DNA of 64,000 nucleotides from Streptomyces sp. 840.1 (lineage in GTDB: Bacteria; Actinomycetota; Actinomycetes; Streptomycetales; Streptomycetaceae). Positions 9,001-18,153 of this stretch are shown piece after piece; within the stretch, counting starts at the first letter, position 1, and each line of letters starts with the position of its first letter. The position numbers were made by a program, and so were the translations under genes. The DNA lies in assembly GCF_003751445.1 (NCBI RefSeq), contig NZ_RJUU01000002.1:744001-808000 (forward strand), in the 5' to 3' direction. Under the pieces are notes generated by a model. It had not been told where the DNA came from. It saw only the letters and a program-made list of their open reading frames with translations, and made no database searches.

Positions 9001-12000
9001 CGGATCCAGCGGCACGAACGCCGCCCCTGCCTTCATGATGCCGAGGAGGGTCGCGATGAGCTGGGGGGACCGGTCGAGGCAGACCGCGATCAGGGTGTCC
9101 GGGATGACGCCCGTATCGCGTAGGTGGTGGGCGAGCTGGTTGGCGCGGGTGTTGAGCTGGGCGTAGGTCCATTGTTCGGTGCCGTGGGTGAGGGCGATGG
9201 AGTGCGGGTCGGTGGCGGTCCGGTCCTCGATGAGTGAGTGGATGGTCGCCGTGTCCGGGTAGGGGCCGGTCGCCCCGTTCCAGTCGACCAGGATCTCCTG
9301 CCGCTCCCGGGCGGTCAGCATGTTCAACTCGGAAAGTCGGGCGTCAGGGGTGGCGGCGACGGAGGCGGCGAGGGTGGCCAGGTGGCCGGCCATGCGCTCG
9401 ATCCTCGCCCGGTCGAACAGATCCGTCCGGTACTCCAGCGCCCCCAGCACCTCACCGCCCGACTCCGCCGCCGTCAGCTGAAGGTCGAACTTCGCGTCCT
9501 GGCCGCCCACGCCGACCTGCTCGACATCGAGACCGGGCAGGCTCCACGTGTCCCCGTCCGGAGTGTTCTGGAACACGAACAAGGTCTGGAACAGCGGGTT
9601 GCGGGACAGGTCACGGTTCGGGGCCAGCTCGTCGACGAGCCGCTCGAAGGGCAGGTCCTGGTGGTCGTACGCGCCCAGAGCCGTGTCCTTGACGCGGTCG
9701 ATCAGCTCGCCGAACGTCGGGTCCCCGGACAGGTCGGTCCGCATCACCAGTGTGTTGACGAAGAAGCCGATCAGATCTTCGGTCTCGGCCCGGTTGCGGC
9801 CCGCGATCGGCGTTCCCACCGCGATGTCGTCCTGGCGGCCGTAGCGGGCCAGCACGACCTGGAACAACGACAGCAGCGCCATGAACAGGCTCGCCCCCTG
9901 CCGCCCCGCCGCCTCCCGCAACCGCTCCGCCACCTCGGCCGGCACCGTGAAGTGCACGGTGTCCCCTGCGGCGCCTTCGCGCTCGGCAGGGCGTGGGTGA
10001 TCCGTGGGCAGCTCCAGCACCGGCACACCCGTCAGGCGCTCACGCCAGTACGCCAGCTGCTCGTCCAGGAAGTCGCCGGTGAGCCGGTCGCGCTGCCAGA
10101 CGGCGAAGTCCGCGTACTGCACGGGAAGGCCCGGGAGCGTCACGTCTCGACCGGTCAGGGCCGCCGCGTACAGGGCACGCAGTTCGCGGGCCAGGATGCC
10201 GGAGGACCAGCCGTCCGACACGATGTGGTGCAGCGTGATCAAGACGTACTGGTCGTCCTCCGCGACGCGCACCAGGTCCACACGCAGCAGCCGACCTCCG
10301 TCCAGATCGAACGGTCGACGCGCCTCGGCTCCCATGATCTCCTGTGCGGCGCGGTCCCTGTCATCGAGGGCGGCGACGGTCCGGACGTCGTGCACCACCG
10401 GAGTGACCGACCACGGCGCGTCGACGATCTGCGAAGGGCGCCCGGAATCGTCGGTGACGAACCGGGTCCGCAGGATTTCGTGCCGGGCCACCAGCGCCGT
10501 GAACGCCGCACCCAGGGCGTCCGCGTTCAGCTCGCCCCGGACACGCAGGCCGAAGGGCACCAGGTACTCGGCACTTCCAGGTGTCAACTGGTCTAGGAAC
10601 CAAAGACGTTGCTGGGCAAAGGACAGCGGGAGAGAGCCGTCGGCGCGGTCGACGGGTACGAGCGGTGCCTCGTCGGCCGCTGCCAGCTCACGTATGGCCG
10701 CGGCCAAGGTCGCCGGGGTGGGCGAGGTGAAGAGGGTGCGCACCGGAACGTCGATACCGAGCTGCTGCCGCAGCCGGGACGTCACTCGCGTCGCGAGCAG
10801 CGAATGCCCGCCGAGCGCGAAGAAGTTGTCGTGGATTCCGACGGTCTCGATAGCGAGGATCTCGGACCAGATGCTGGTGACTACGTGTTCGGTGCCGGTG
10901 CGCGGGGCGGTGTAGGCCGCATCGAGCTCGGGGCGGTGGTGGTCGGGCGCGGGCAGGGCTTTGGTGTCGACCTTGCCGTTGGGGGTGAGCGGTAGCTGAT
11001 CCAGCGTCACGTAAGTGGCGGGGATCATGTAGTCGGGGAGCTGGTTCCGGAGGTGGGCACGTAGGTCGTTGGCGTCTGGGCCGGCCTCGCGGGTGGTGGT
11101 GATGTAGGCGGTGAGCCGTTTGTCGCCGGGGGTGTCTTCGCGGAGGGCTATCGCTGTGGTGTGGACGTGAGGATGAGAGATGAGGGCGTTTTCGATTTCG
11201 CCGAGTTCGATGCGGTAGCCGCGGAGTTTGATTTGGTTGTCGATGCGGCCGATGAATTCGAGGGTGCCGTCGGGGCGCCAGGTGAGGAGGTCGCCGGTGT
11301 GGTAGGTGCGGGGGTCGTTGGGGGTGTGGAGGGGGTTGGGGGTGAAGCGTTGGGTGGTGAGGTTGGTGCGGTGGTGGTAGTTGCGGGCGAGGCAGATGCC
11401 GCCGAGGAGGGCGTGTCCGGGTATGCCGATGGGTGCGGGTTGGTTGTGGTGGTCGAGGACGTAGGTGGTGGTGTTGGTGATGGGGCGGCCGAGGGTGGTG
11501 GTGTGGCCGTTGGGGTCGGGTGTGGTGGTGAGGCTCATGACGTTGGCGACGGAGCCTTCGGTGGCGCCGTATTCGTTGCTGATGGTGGTTGTGGTGGTGC
11601 TGTTGTTGAGGAGTTGGGTGACGAGGGCGGGTGTGAGGTTTTCGCCGCCGGCGACGATGGTGGTGATGTGGTGGGTGGCGTTTTGGGTAGTGAGGTGGGC
11701 GGCGAGGATTTCCAGGTGGGAAGGGGTCGCCTTGAGGAAGCTGATCGGAACGTCCGTAATGATCAGATCGATCGCCGCGTCGAACGCGCTCTGACCGGGC
11801 TCTGTCTGAGGGATGGCGAGCTGGGTGCCCTGGATGAGGGGCAGGAACAGTGCCGTGATGGTGAGGTCGAAGGTGATCGAGGAGTAGAGGATCGTGCCGA
11901 TGCTGCCGGGTTCGGTGACGGGGTAGTTCTGGTCGCACCAGTGCAGGTAGTTGACGACGCCTCGGTGTTCGAGGGCCACGCCCTTGGGCCTGCCGGTCGA

Positions 12001-13932
12001 TCCCGAGGTGTAGATGATGTAGGCGAGATCGTCCGGCGAGGCGAGCGGCGGGGGGTTCTCGGTCGGTCCGTCGGGCCAATGGGTGTCGGCGAGGAGGACC
12101 GGGGTGTTGGCAGGCAGCCGGTCGGTGTGGTTCGTGCTGGTGATGATCAGTGGTGCCTGGGCGTCTTCGACCATGTAGGTGATGCGGTCGGTCGGGTACT
12201 CCGGATCCAGCGGCACGAAGGCTGCCCCTGCCTTCATGATGCCGAGGAGGGTCGCGATGAGCTGGGGGGACCGGTCGAGGCAGACCGCGATCAGGGTGTC
12301 CGGGATGACGCCCGTATCGCGTAGGTGGTGGGCGAGCTGGTTGGCGCGGGTGTTGAGCTGGGCGTAGGTCCATTGTTCGGTGCCGTGGGTGAGGGCGATG
12401 GAGTGCGGGTCGGTGGCGGTCCGGTCCTCGATGAGTGAGTGGATGGTCGCCGTGTCCGGGTAGGGGCCGGTCGCCCCGTTCCAGTCGACCAGGATCTCCT
12501 GCCGCTCCCGGGCGGTCAGCATGTTCAACTCGGAAAGTCGGGCGTCGGGGGTGGCGGCGACGGAGGCGGCCAGGGTGGCCAGGTGGCCGGCCATGCGCTC
12601 GATCCTCGCCCGGTCGAACAGATCCGTCCGGTACTCCAGCACAGCCCGGAGGCCGTCCGACGACTCGACCGCGGTCAGCGTCAGGTCGAACTTGGCCACA
12701 CCCCGTTCGATCTCGACCGGCTCGACGTCCGCGCCCGCCAGATCCCACGCCTCGCCGTCCGCGCTGCCCGGCGCCTGAAGGACGAACATGGTCTGGAACA
12801 ACGGGTTGCGCGACAGATCCCGTTCCGGCGCCAACTCCTCCACCAGCCGCTCGAAGGGCAGGTCCTGGTGGTCGTACGCGCCCAGAGCCGTGTCCTTGAC
12901 CCGGTCGATCAGCTCACCGAACGTCGGATCGCCGGACAGATCGGTCCGCATCACCAGTGTGTTGACGAAGAAGCCGACGACATCCTCGATCTCGGCCCGG
13001 TTGCGGCCCGCGATCGGCGTTCCCACCGCGATGTCGTCCTGCCGGCAGTAGCGGGCCAGCACGACCTGGAACAACGACAGCAGCGCCATGAACAGGCTCG
13101 CCCCCTGCCGCCCCGCCGCCTCCCGCAACCGCTCCGCCACCTCGGCCGGTATCTCGAAGGTGACCACGTCGCCGGCGCCGCTCGCGTGCGCCGGACGCTG
13201 ACGGTCCGTCGGGAGCTCCAGCGGGGTGGCACGGGCCAGGCGCTCGCGCCAGTACCCGAGCTGCCGCTCCAGCACCGGCCCCGTGAGCCGGTCACGCTGC
13301 CAGACGGCGAAGTCCGCGTACCGCACCGGCTGTTCGGGGAGCGACGCCTCGCACCCGGACAGGGCCGCCGCGTACAGCTCGCGGAGCTCGCGTGCCAGGA
13401 TGCCGGAGGACCAGCCGTCCGACACGATGTGATGTGCCGTCAGCAGCAGGTAGTGGTCGTCATCGGCGAGGCGTACGACGTCGGCCCGCAGCGGCCGGCC
13501 CGCCGTGAGGTCGAAGGGGCGCTTCGCCTCGGTGCGCAGCACCTCGCGGCCCTGCGCCTCGGCGTCCGCCCCGTCCCCGCCCCGCAGGTCGTGCACCGGC
13601 ACGGTCACCGGCCAGGGCGCGTTGATCTCCTGCTGCGGCGTGCCGTCGTCGCCCGCCGCGAATGTCGTCCGCAGTACCTCGTGCCGGGCCACCAGGCCGG
13701 ACAGCGCCTTTTCCAGCGCTGTGACGTCGAGGGAACCCCGTACCCGCAGTGCCGTGGGCACCAGGTAGTCGGCGCTGTCCGGAGCCAGGCGGTCCAGGAA
13801 CCAGAGCCGCTGCTGTGCGAACGACAGCGGCAGCGGTCCGGTGGCGCCTTCGTCGGCACGTACGATCCGGTCCGCGTCCGCACGGCGGCGCATCCGGGAC
13901 AGTAGCCGTGCCTCGATCGAGTTCTCGCCCAT
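6052..13932 (-). CDS. Two-module NRPS, C-A-T-C-A-T-E
   Basis: A 2626-residue protein with two elongation modules. C1 (about 32-450) has HHIVSDG near 166; A1 (about 470-985) has YTSGSTGRPKG near 640; T1 has LGGHS near 1040. C2 (about 1090-1520) repeats HHIVSDG near 1234; A2 follows with its A3 motif near 1705. T2 carries LGGDS near 2105, the variant typical before an epimerase. The last 450 residues are an epimerisation domain with HHLAVDGVSW near 2293. Both A domains have the same pocket, D-L-T-K-V-G-E-V-A, close to Asn. The module order predicts that the second residue added here becomes D-configured, which fits the D-C-L type condensation domain of the next protein. The stop overlaps the start of the termination module (ATGA), so the two are translationally coupled. 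Confidence 0.93.
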   Translation of the reverse strand: MGENSIEARLLSRMRRRADADRIVRADEGATGPLPLSFAQQRLWFLDRLAPDSADYLVPTALRVRGSLDVTALEKALSGLVARHEVLRTTFAAGDDGTPQQEINAPWPVTVPVHDLRGGDGADAEAQGREVLRTEAKRPFDLTAGRPLRADVVRLADDDHYLLLTAHHIVSDGWSSGILARELRELYAAALSGCEASLPEQPVRYADFAVWQRDRLTGPVLERQLGYWRERLARATPLELPTDRQRPAHASGAGDVVTFEIPAEVAERLREAAGRQGASLFMALLSLFQVVLARYCRQDDIAVGTPIAGRNRAEIEDVVGFFVNTLVMRTDLSGDPTFGELIDRVKDTALGAYDHQDLPFERLVEELAPERDLSRNPLFQTMFVLQAPGSADGEAWDLAGADVEPVEIERGVAKFDLTLTAVESSDGLRAVLEYRTDLFDRARIERMAGHLATLAASVAATPDARLSELNMLTARERQEILVDWNGATGPYPDTATIHSLIEDRTATDPHSIALTHGTEQWTYAQLNTRANQLAHHLRDTGVIPDTLIAVCLDRSPQLIATLLGIMKAGAAFVPLDPEYPTDRITYMVEDAQAPLIITSTNHTDRLPANTPVLLADTHWPDGPTENPPPLASPDDLAYIIYTSGSTGRPKGVALEHRGVVNYLHWCDQNYPVTEPGSIGTILYSSITFDLTITALFLPLIQGTQLAIPQTEPGQSAFDAAIDLIITDVPISFLKATPSHLEILAAHLTTQNATHHITTIVAGGENLTPALVTQLLNNSTTTTTISNEYGATEGSVANVMSLTTTPDPNGHTTTLGRPITNTTTYVLDHHNQPAPIGIPGHALLGGICLARNYHHRTNLTTQRFTPNPLHTPNDPRTYHTGDLLTWRPDGTLEFIGRIDNQIKLRGYRIELGEIENALISHPHVHTTAIALREDTPGDKRLTAYITTTREAGPDANDLRAHLRNQLPDYMIPATYVTLDQLPLTPNGKVDTKALPAPDHHRPELDAAYTAPRTGTEHVVTSIWSEILAIETVGIHDNFFALGGHSLLATRVTSRLRQQLGIDVPVRTLFTSPTPATLAAAIRELAAADEAPLVPVDRADGSLPLSFAQQRLWFLDQLTPGSAEYLVPFGLRVRGELNADALGAAFTALVARHEILRTRFVTDDSGRPSQIVDAPWSVTPVVHDVRTVAALDDRDRAAQEIMGAEARRPFDLDGGRLLRVDLVRVAEDDQYVLITLHHIVSDGWSSGILARELRALYAAALTGRDVTLPGLPVQYADFAVWQRDRLTGDFLDEQLAYWRERLTGVPVLELPTDHPRPAEREGAAGDTVHFTVPAEVAERLREAAGRQGASLFMALLSLFQVVLARYGRQDDIAVGTPIAGRNRAETEDLIGFFVNTLVMRTDLSGDPTFGELIDRVKDTALGAYDHQDLPFERLVDELAPNRDLSRNPLFQTLFVFQNTPDGDTWSLPGLDVEQVGVGGQDAKFDLQLTAAESGGEVLGALEYRTDLFDRARIERMAGHLATLAASVAATPDARLSELNMLTARERQEILVDWNGATGPYPDTATIHSLIEDRTATDPHSIALTHGTEQWTYAQLNTRANQLAHHLRDTGVIPDTLIAVCLDRSPQLIATLLGIMKAGAAFVPLDPEYPTDRITYMVEDAQAPLIITSTNHTDRLPANTPVLLVDTEWPDGPNENPAPLASPDDLAYIIYTSGSTGRPKGVALEHRGVVNYLHWCDQNYPVTEPGSIGTILYSSITFDLTITALFLPLIQGTQLAIPQTEPGQSAFDAAIDLIITDVPISFLKATPSHLEILAAHLTTQNATHHITTIVAGGENLTPALVTQLLNNSTTTTTISNEYGATEGSVANVMSLTTTPDPNGHTTTLGRPITNTTTYVLDHHNQPAPIGIPGHALLGGICLARNYHHRTNLTTQRFTPNPLHTPNDPRTYHTGDLLTWRPDGTLEFIGRIDNQIKLRGYRIELGEIENALTTHPHIHTTAITLREDTPGDKRLTAYTTTTPGTTTPTTHQLRTHLHNQLPDYMIPATYITLDELPLTPNGKVDTKALPAPDHHRPDLANAYTAPRTDTERTLASVWGDILGIETVGIHDNFFELGGDSIISIQMIARAKKFGLHLTPRMIFKHQTIAEIAVHAGATTLVDAEQGRVMGDVPLTPIQHWFFEKELPAFDHFNQAELLATDALDPDVLRPALADLIEHHDALRLRCESGEDGWRQQLDESVDTGILEVHDLSDVSDSDLGAVSLGIAEETQQGLDLAKGPLMRCALLELGATRGQRLLIAVHHLAVDGVSWRILLEDLGSCYEQRAAGGTPQLPAKTTSFRAWAERLRGFATSDAARAEFAYWAEAKPGKRVPRDRDGRNDLGSASTVAASLTALETRALLRDVPRVFNTRINDALLTALAHALRDWTGDDETLIGLEGHGREDLFPDVDLSRTVGWFTSVFPVALRLTPGAGPLASLDSVKEQLGRVPNNGVGYGILRYLGAPEVASVLGEQPVPEVNFNYLGQFARDLPGIGRYAAANEPKGHSISPDGIRWNVLDVTAAVEGDTFGVYIGYSAALHDRQTVERLADAMIDHLRGLIAGSAEGPADSRTTPGVPLTDVGDTDMAAILKRFSI
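7688..9439 (-). repeat. Near-identical adenylation-domain repeat, copy 2
   Basis: From about 7979 to 9439 this stretch matches copy 3 (11180-12640) nearly perfectly over roughly 1.46 kb, and from 7688 it matches copy 1. It spans essentially the whole adenylation domain of module 4. The start of the identity block with copy 3 lies inside the A domain, downstream of which the two copies differ. Confidence 0.88.
11180..12640 (-). repeat. Near-identical adenylation-domain repeat, copy 3
   Basis: The adenylation domain of module 3. Identity to copy 2 stops sharply at about 12640, at the C-A junction, where the two modules diverge in the end of their condensation domains. The shared pocket and shared unusual base skew point to recent duplication or gene conversion. 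Confidence 0.88.
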
Positions 13933-14022
13933 GATGATGTCTGTCCTCTGCTTTTCGGGTGGGCAACGGGTCTCTGCGCGGGGACAACGGGGCCCTGCGT
14001 GAGGGGCAGGGGGCCGCTGGGT

Positions 14023-17000
14023 TCAGGACGCCTGTTCCTGTGCGTCGAACAATTCGATGAGCTGCTCCTTGACGCCGGTGACCGTCGGCGCCTGGAAGAG
14101 GCGGCGCAGACCGATCCGGACCCCGGTCACCGCCTCGATGCGGTTGACGAGCTGGATGGCGAGGAGGGAATGCCCGCCGATGTCGAAGAAGCGGTCGTGG
14201 ATTCCGACCTTCTCGCGGCCGAGCACTCCGGCCATGATGTCGGCGAGTTCCGCCTCGATGTCGTCGCGGGGCGCCACGAACTCCGCCGCGGTGTCGGCCT
14301 CCTCGGGGGCGGGCAGAGCGGCGTGGTCGACCTTGCCGTTCCGGTTGAGGGGGAGTTCCGGCAGTTCCACGAACGAGGACGGCATCATGGCCCGGGGCAG
14401 TCGCTCGGCCGCCCACGCGCGCAGCGACCCGGCGTCCATGTCCGCCGTGCCGGAGCCCGGCGCGGGTACGTGATAGGCGACGAGCCGTTTGTCGCCCGGG
14501 GTGTCCTCGCGGACGGTCACCGCGCACACCCCGACTGCCTCATGGGCGAGCAGGGCCGCCTCGATCTCGCCGAGCTCGACCCGGACGCCGCGCAGTTTCA
14601 CCTGCCGGTCGAGCCGTCCGAGCAGGTCGAGTTCGCCGTCGGGGGTGAAGCGGCCGACGTCACCGGTGCGGTACAGGCGGCCGCCCGTGAACGGGTCCGG
14701 TACGAAGCGTTCCTCCGTCAGTTCGGGTCGCTGGTGGTAGCCGCGGCCCACGCTGTCGCCGCCGAGGTACACCTCGCCCAGCACCCCGGCCGGTACGGGC
14801 CGGCGGTCCGCGTCGAGCACGTACACGCTCTGGTTCACCATGGGCCGCCCCGCGAGCACCGGGCCCCGGGGGTCGGTGCGCGAGGCCCGCCAGTACGTGG
14901 TGTCGACGGAGACCTCCGTCGCCCCGTACAGGTTGATCAGGTCGCCGGGGAAGCGGTCGAGGAATCGGGCCACCAAGGTCGGCTGGAGGGGTTCGCCGCT
15001 CGCGAAGGCGTAACGCAGGTGTGCGCAATCCTCCGGCGCCGCCTGTCCGACGAACATGTCCAGGAGACTCGGCACGAAGTGCAGGCCGACCACACCGTGG
15101 GTGCGCATCAGGCGGGACACCTCGGCCATGTCCAGCCGGTCGGAGCCGGGGACCAGGACGACCTTCGCCCCCTGCCACAGCGGCCAGAAGATCTCGTACG
15201 CCGACACGTCGAAGGACAGGGGCGTCGCCTGGAGGAAGCCCTCGCCCGGCTCGATCGGGAACGCGTCCTGCATCCCGGCCAGGTAGTTGACGACCCCCCG
15301 GTGCTCGATGCGGACCCCCTTCGGCCGCCCCGTCGAGCCGCTGGTGTAGATCAGGTAGGACAGGTCGCCCGGTCCCGCGACGGGTTCGGGTGCGGTGACC
15401 GGGAGGGAGTCCGGCAGGTCCGGGGCGCGGTCGACGGCCAGCAAGGCCGGGCCCCCGGACAGCAGACCGGCATGTGCGGTGTCGGTCACGACCAGGGGCG
15501 CGCCGGAGTCCTCCACCAGGTAGGCCAGCCGCTCCGCCGGATGCTCCGGGTCGAGCGGAACGTAGGCGGCGCCGGCCTTCAGGATGCCGAGCAGCGTCCA
15601 CACCAGGGCGGGCGAGCGCTCCAGGCAGACGCCCACCGGGACGTCCGGTCCTATCCCCGGCTCGGCGCGCAGCCGGTGCGCCAACTGGTTGGCCCGTTCG
15701 TCGAGTTCGCGGTACGTCAGCTCATCGGCGCCGCATACGACGGCGACGGCGTCCGGGGTGAGCGCCGCGCGGGTCTCGAACAGTCCGTGCAGGGTGGCCC
15801 CGGCCGGGACGGGCGCCGAGGTGGCGTTCCACTCGGACACGATCCGGTGGCGCTCGTCCGCACCGAGCATCTCCAGTTCCGAGAGCGCGCTGCACGGAGT
15901 CGCCGTCGCCGCTGCCAGCAGGTGGGTGAAGTGGTCCACGAGACCTCGCGCCGTGGCCTCGGTGAAGAGGTCGCCGGCGTAGACGACGGCGCCGTCCAGG
16001 GTCCCGTCGGCCGCCTCGGCGAGGTACATCGACAGGTCGAACTTCGCGTCGCGGACCGGCGATTCCATGGGCTCCGCCGTCAGGCCGGGCAGGCTCCACG
16101 CGTCCGCTCCGGGAGTGTTCTGGAGCGCGAACAGCGTCTGGAACAGCGGATTGCGGGACAGGTCACGGTCGGGGGCCAGCTCCTCGACGAGGCGCTCGAA
16201 GGGCAGGTCCTGGTGGTCGTACGCGCCCAGCGCCGTGTCCTTGACGCGGGCCAGCAGTTCGGTGAACGCCGGATCGCCGGAGAGGTCGGTCCGCAGGACG
16301 AGCGTGTTGACGAAGAAGCCGATCAGGTCCTCGGTCTCGGCCCTGTTGCGGCCGGCGATGGGGGTACCCACCGCGATGTCCCGCTGTCCGCTGTAGCGGG
16401 CCAGCAGCAGTTGGAACACCGACAGCAGGGTCATGAACAGGCTCGCGCCGCCGTCGGCGGCCACCGCCCTGGCACGTGCGGCGACATCGGCGGGCACCGA
16501 GAACCGGACGACCTCGCCCTTGCCCGTCCGCTGCGCGGGGCGTGCGTAGTCCGTCGGCAGCTCCAGCGGCTCCAGGCCCGCCAGGCTGTCCCGCCAGTAT
16601 CCGAGCTGGCGTTCCAGCGGTTCGCCGGTCAGCCAGCCGCGCTGCCACAACGCGTAGTCGGCGTACTGCACCGGCTGCGGCGGCGGGACCGGGCCCGTGC
16701 CCAGGGCCGCGGCGTACAGCGCCGACAGATCACGCACCAGCACGCCCACCGACCAGCCGTCGAAGGCGATGTGGTGCACGGTGATCGCCAGGACCGACTC
16801 CTCGTCGGCCAGCCGGACCAGCACCGCGCGCAGCATCGGGCCGGCGGTGAGGTCCACCGGGCGCAGCGCGTCCTCGGCCAGGACCGCCGCGCAGGCGTCC
16901 TCCCGCGCCCGGTCGTCGGCGACGGCGCGCAGATCCCGTAGCAGCACGGTCACCGGCCCCTCGGTGGCAACGGACTGGACCGGGGAGCCCGCATCGTCCG

Positions 17001-18153
17001 TGCCGAACCGGGTGCGCAGGATTTCGTGGCGGGCGACCAGCGCGGTCAAGGCGGTGTCGAGGGCGGCCACATCGACCGCTCCGTGGACGCGGAAGGCGAA
17101 CGGCAGCAGGTACTCGGCCCGGTCCGGCTCCAACTGGTCCAGGAACCATAGGCGTTGCTGAGCGAAGCTCAGGGGCAGCGGGGCGCCGTCGCGCGGCACG
17201 GCGGGGATGCGGGAGATCCCGACGTCATCGAGGTCCGCCACCGCGGCGGCCAGCAGCGCCGGGGTCGGCGCGCTGAACAGGGCCCGTACGGGGACGTCCA
17301 CGCCCAGCCGCCGGCGCAGCCGTGACACGACCCGCGTCGCCAGCAGCGAGTGGCCGCCCAGCGCGAAGAAGTCGTCGTCCATGCCGACGGTGTCGATGCC
17401 GAGCACCTCCGCCCACACCTCGGCCACCGTCCGCTCGGTCCCCGTGCGCGGGGCGGTGTACGCGGCGCCCAGTTCGGGCCGGTCGGAGGCGGGCGCGGGC
17501 AGGGCGCGGCGGTCCGTCTTGCCGTTCGGGGTGAGCGGGATGCGGTCCAGGGGTACGAACGCGGCGGGGATCATGTAGTCCGGCAGGTCGCGACGGAGGT
17601 GGGCACGCAGGGCGTCCGTCCCGACGGGCGGGTCCGCGACGAGGTACGCCACCAGCCGCGGGTCGCCCGGCAGGTCCTCGCGCAGTACGACGGTGGCGAG
17701 CGCGACCGACGGGTGGGTGAGCAGCGCCGCCTCGATCTCGCCGGGTTCGATGCGGTAGCCGCGCAGCTTGACCTGGTTGTCGCCCCGGCCGACGAACTCC
17801 AGATGCCCGTCCGGGTGCCACTTCGCCAGGTCACCGGTGCGGTACACGCGCCGTGGTGTGCCGTCCAGCGTGACGACCGTGAACTTCTCGGCGGTCAGGT
17901 CGGGCCTGCCCAGATACCCCCGGGCCAGGCCGGGGCAGCTGATCCACATCTCGCCCGGGACGCCCACCGGGACGGGCCGGCCGTGGCGGTCCACCACGAA
18001 GACCTTCGTGTTGGCGACCGGGCGCCCGATCGGCACATGGTCGCCGGGGCCGGTGATCCGGGCCGTCGCCGCCTCCTGCGCCGCCTCCGTCGGCCCGTAT
18101 CCGTTGACCAGCGGCACCGAAGTGTGGCGGAACCACTGGCGTACCTGCTCGCG
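14023..18153 (-). CDS. NRPS first protein, 3' part after a frameshift (end of A1, T, C, A2, T)
   Basis: In-frame coding resumes at about 18153 with REQVRQWFRHTS and the A5 motif NGYGPTE, continuing the adenylation domain left unfinished by the upstream ORF. Then come a carrier domain (LGGHS, DNA about 17340-17370), a condensation domain (HHIAFDGWS, about 16755-16785), a second adenylation domain (YTSGSTGRPKG, about 15318-15357) and a final carrier (IGGHS, about 14165-14190). The second A domain reads D-V-Y-H-F-S-L-V-D, one change from the known serine code D-V-W-H-F-S-L-V-D, so serine is likely. The ORF can be opened as far as 18312, but that N-terminal stretch is out of frame with the domain. 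The gap to the next NRPS gene is 90 bases. Confidence 0.85.
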   Translation of the reverse strand, partial: REQVRQWFRHTSVPLVNGYGPTEAAQEAATARITGPGDHVPIGRPVANTKVFVVDRHGRPVPVGVPGEMWISCPGLARGYLGRPDLTAEKFTVVTLDGTPRRVYRTGDLAKWHPDGHLEFVGRGDNQVKLRGYRIEPGEIEAALLTHPSVALATVVLREDLPGDPRLVAYLVADPPVGTDALRAHLRRDLPDYMIPAAFVPLDRIPLTPNGKTDRRALPAPASDRPELGAAYTAPRTGTERTVAEVWAEVLGIDTVGMDDDFFALGGHSLLATRVVSRLRRRLGVDVPVRALFSAPTPALLAAAVADLDDVGISRIPAVPRDGAPLPLSFAQQRLWFLDQLEPDRAEYLLPFAFRVHGAVDVAALDTALTALVARHEILRTRFGTDDAGSPVQSVATEGPVTVLLRDLRAVADDRAREDACAAVLAEDALRPVDLTAGPMLRAVLVRLADEESVLAITVHHIAFDGWSVGVLVRDLSALYAAALGTGPVPPPQPVQYADYALWQRGWLTGEPLERQLGYWRDSLAGLEPLELPTDYARPAQRTGKGEVVRFSVPADVAARARAVAADGGASLFMTLLSVFQLLLARYSGQRDIAVGTPIAGRNRAETEDLIGFFVNTLVLRTDLSGDPAFTELLARVKDTALGAYDHQDLPFERLVEELAPDRDLSRNPLFQTLFALQNTPGADAWSLPGLTAEPMESPVRDAKFDLSMYLAEAADGTLDGAVVYAGDLFTEATARGLVDHFTHLLAAATATPCSALSELEMLGADERHRIVSEWNATSAPVPAGATLHGLFETRAALTPDAVAVVCGADELTYRELDERANQLAHRLRAEPGIGPDVPVGVCLERSPALVWTLLGILKAGAAYVPLDPEHPAERLAYLVEDSGAPLVVTDTAHAGLLSGGPALLAVDRAPDLPDSLPVTAPEPVAGPGDLSYLIYTSGSTGRPKGVRIEHRGVVNYLAGMQDAFPIEPGEGFLQATPLSFDVSAYEIFWPLWQGAKVVLVPGSDRLDMAEVSRLMRTHGVVGLHFVPSLLDMFVGQAAPEDCAHLRYAFASGEPLQPTLVARFLDRFPGDLINLYGATEVSVDTTYWRASRTDPRGPVLAGRPMVNQSVYVLDADRRPVPAGVLGEVYLGGDSVGRGYHQRPELTEERFVPDPFTGGRLYRTGDVGRFTPDGELDLLGRLDRQVKLRGVRVELGEIEAALLAHEAVGVCAVTVREDTPGDKRLVAYHVPAPGSGTADMDAGSLRAWAAERLPRAMMPSSFVELPELPLNRNGKVDHAALPAPEEADTAAEFVAPRDDIEAELADIMAGVLGREKVGIHDRFFDIGGHSLLAIQLVNRIEAVTGVRIGLRRLFQAPTVTGVKEQLIELFDAQEQAS

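Noticed and set aside
13999..16941. A 980-codon open frame on the + strand opposite the NRPS
   Set aside because: It mirrors the - strand NRPS codons, has no domain resemblance and arises from the high GC content at third positions.
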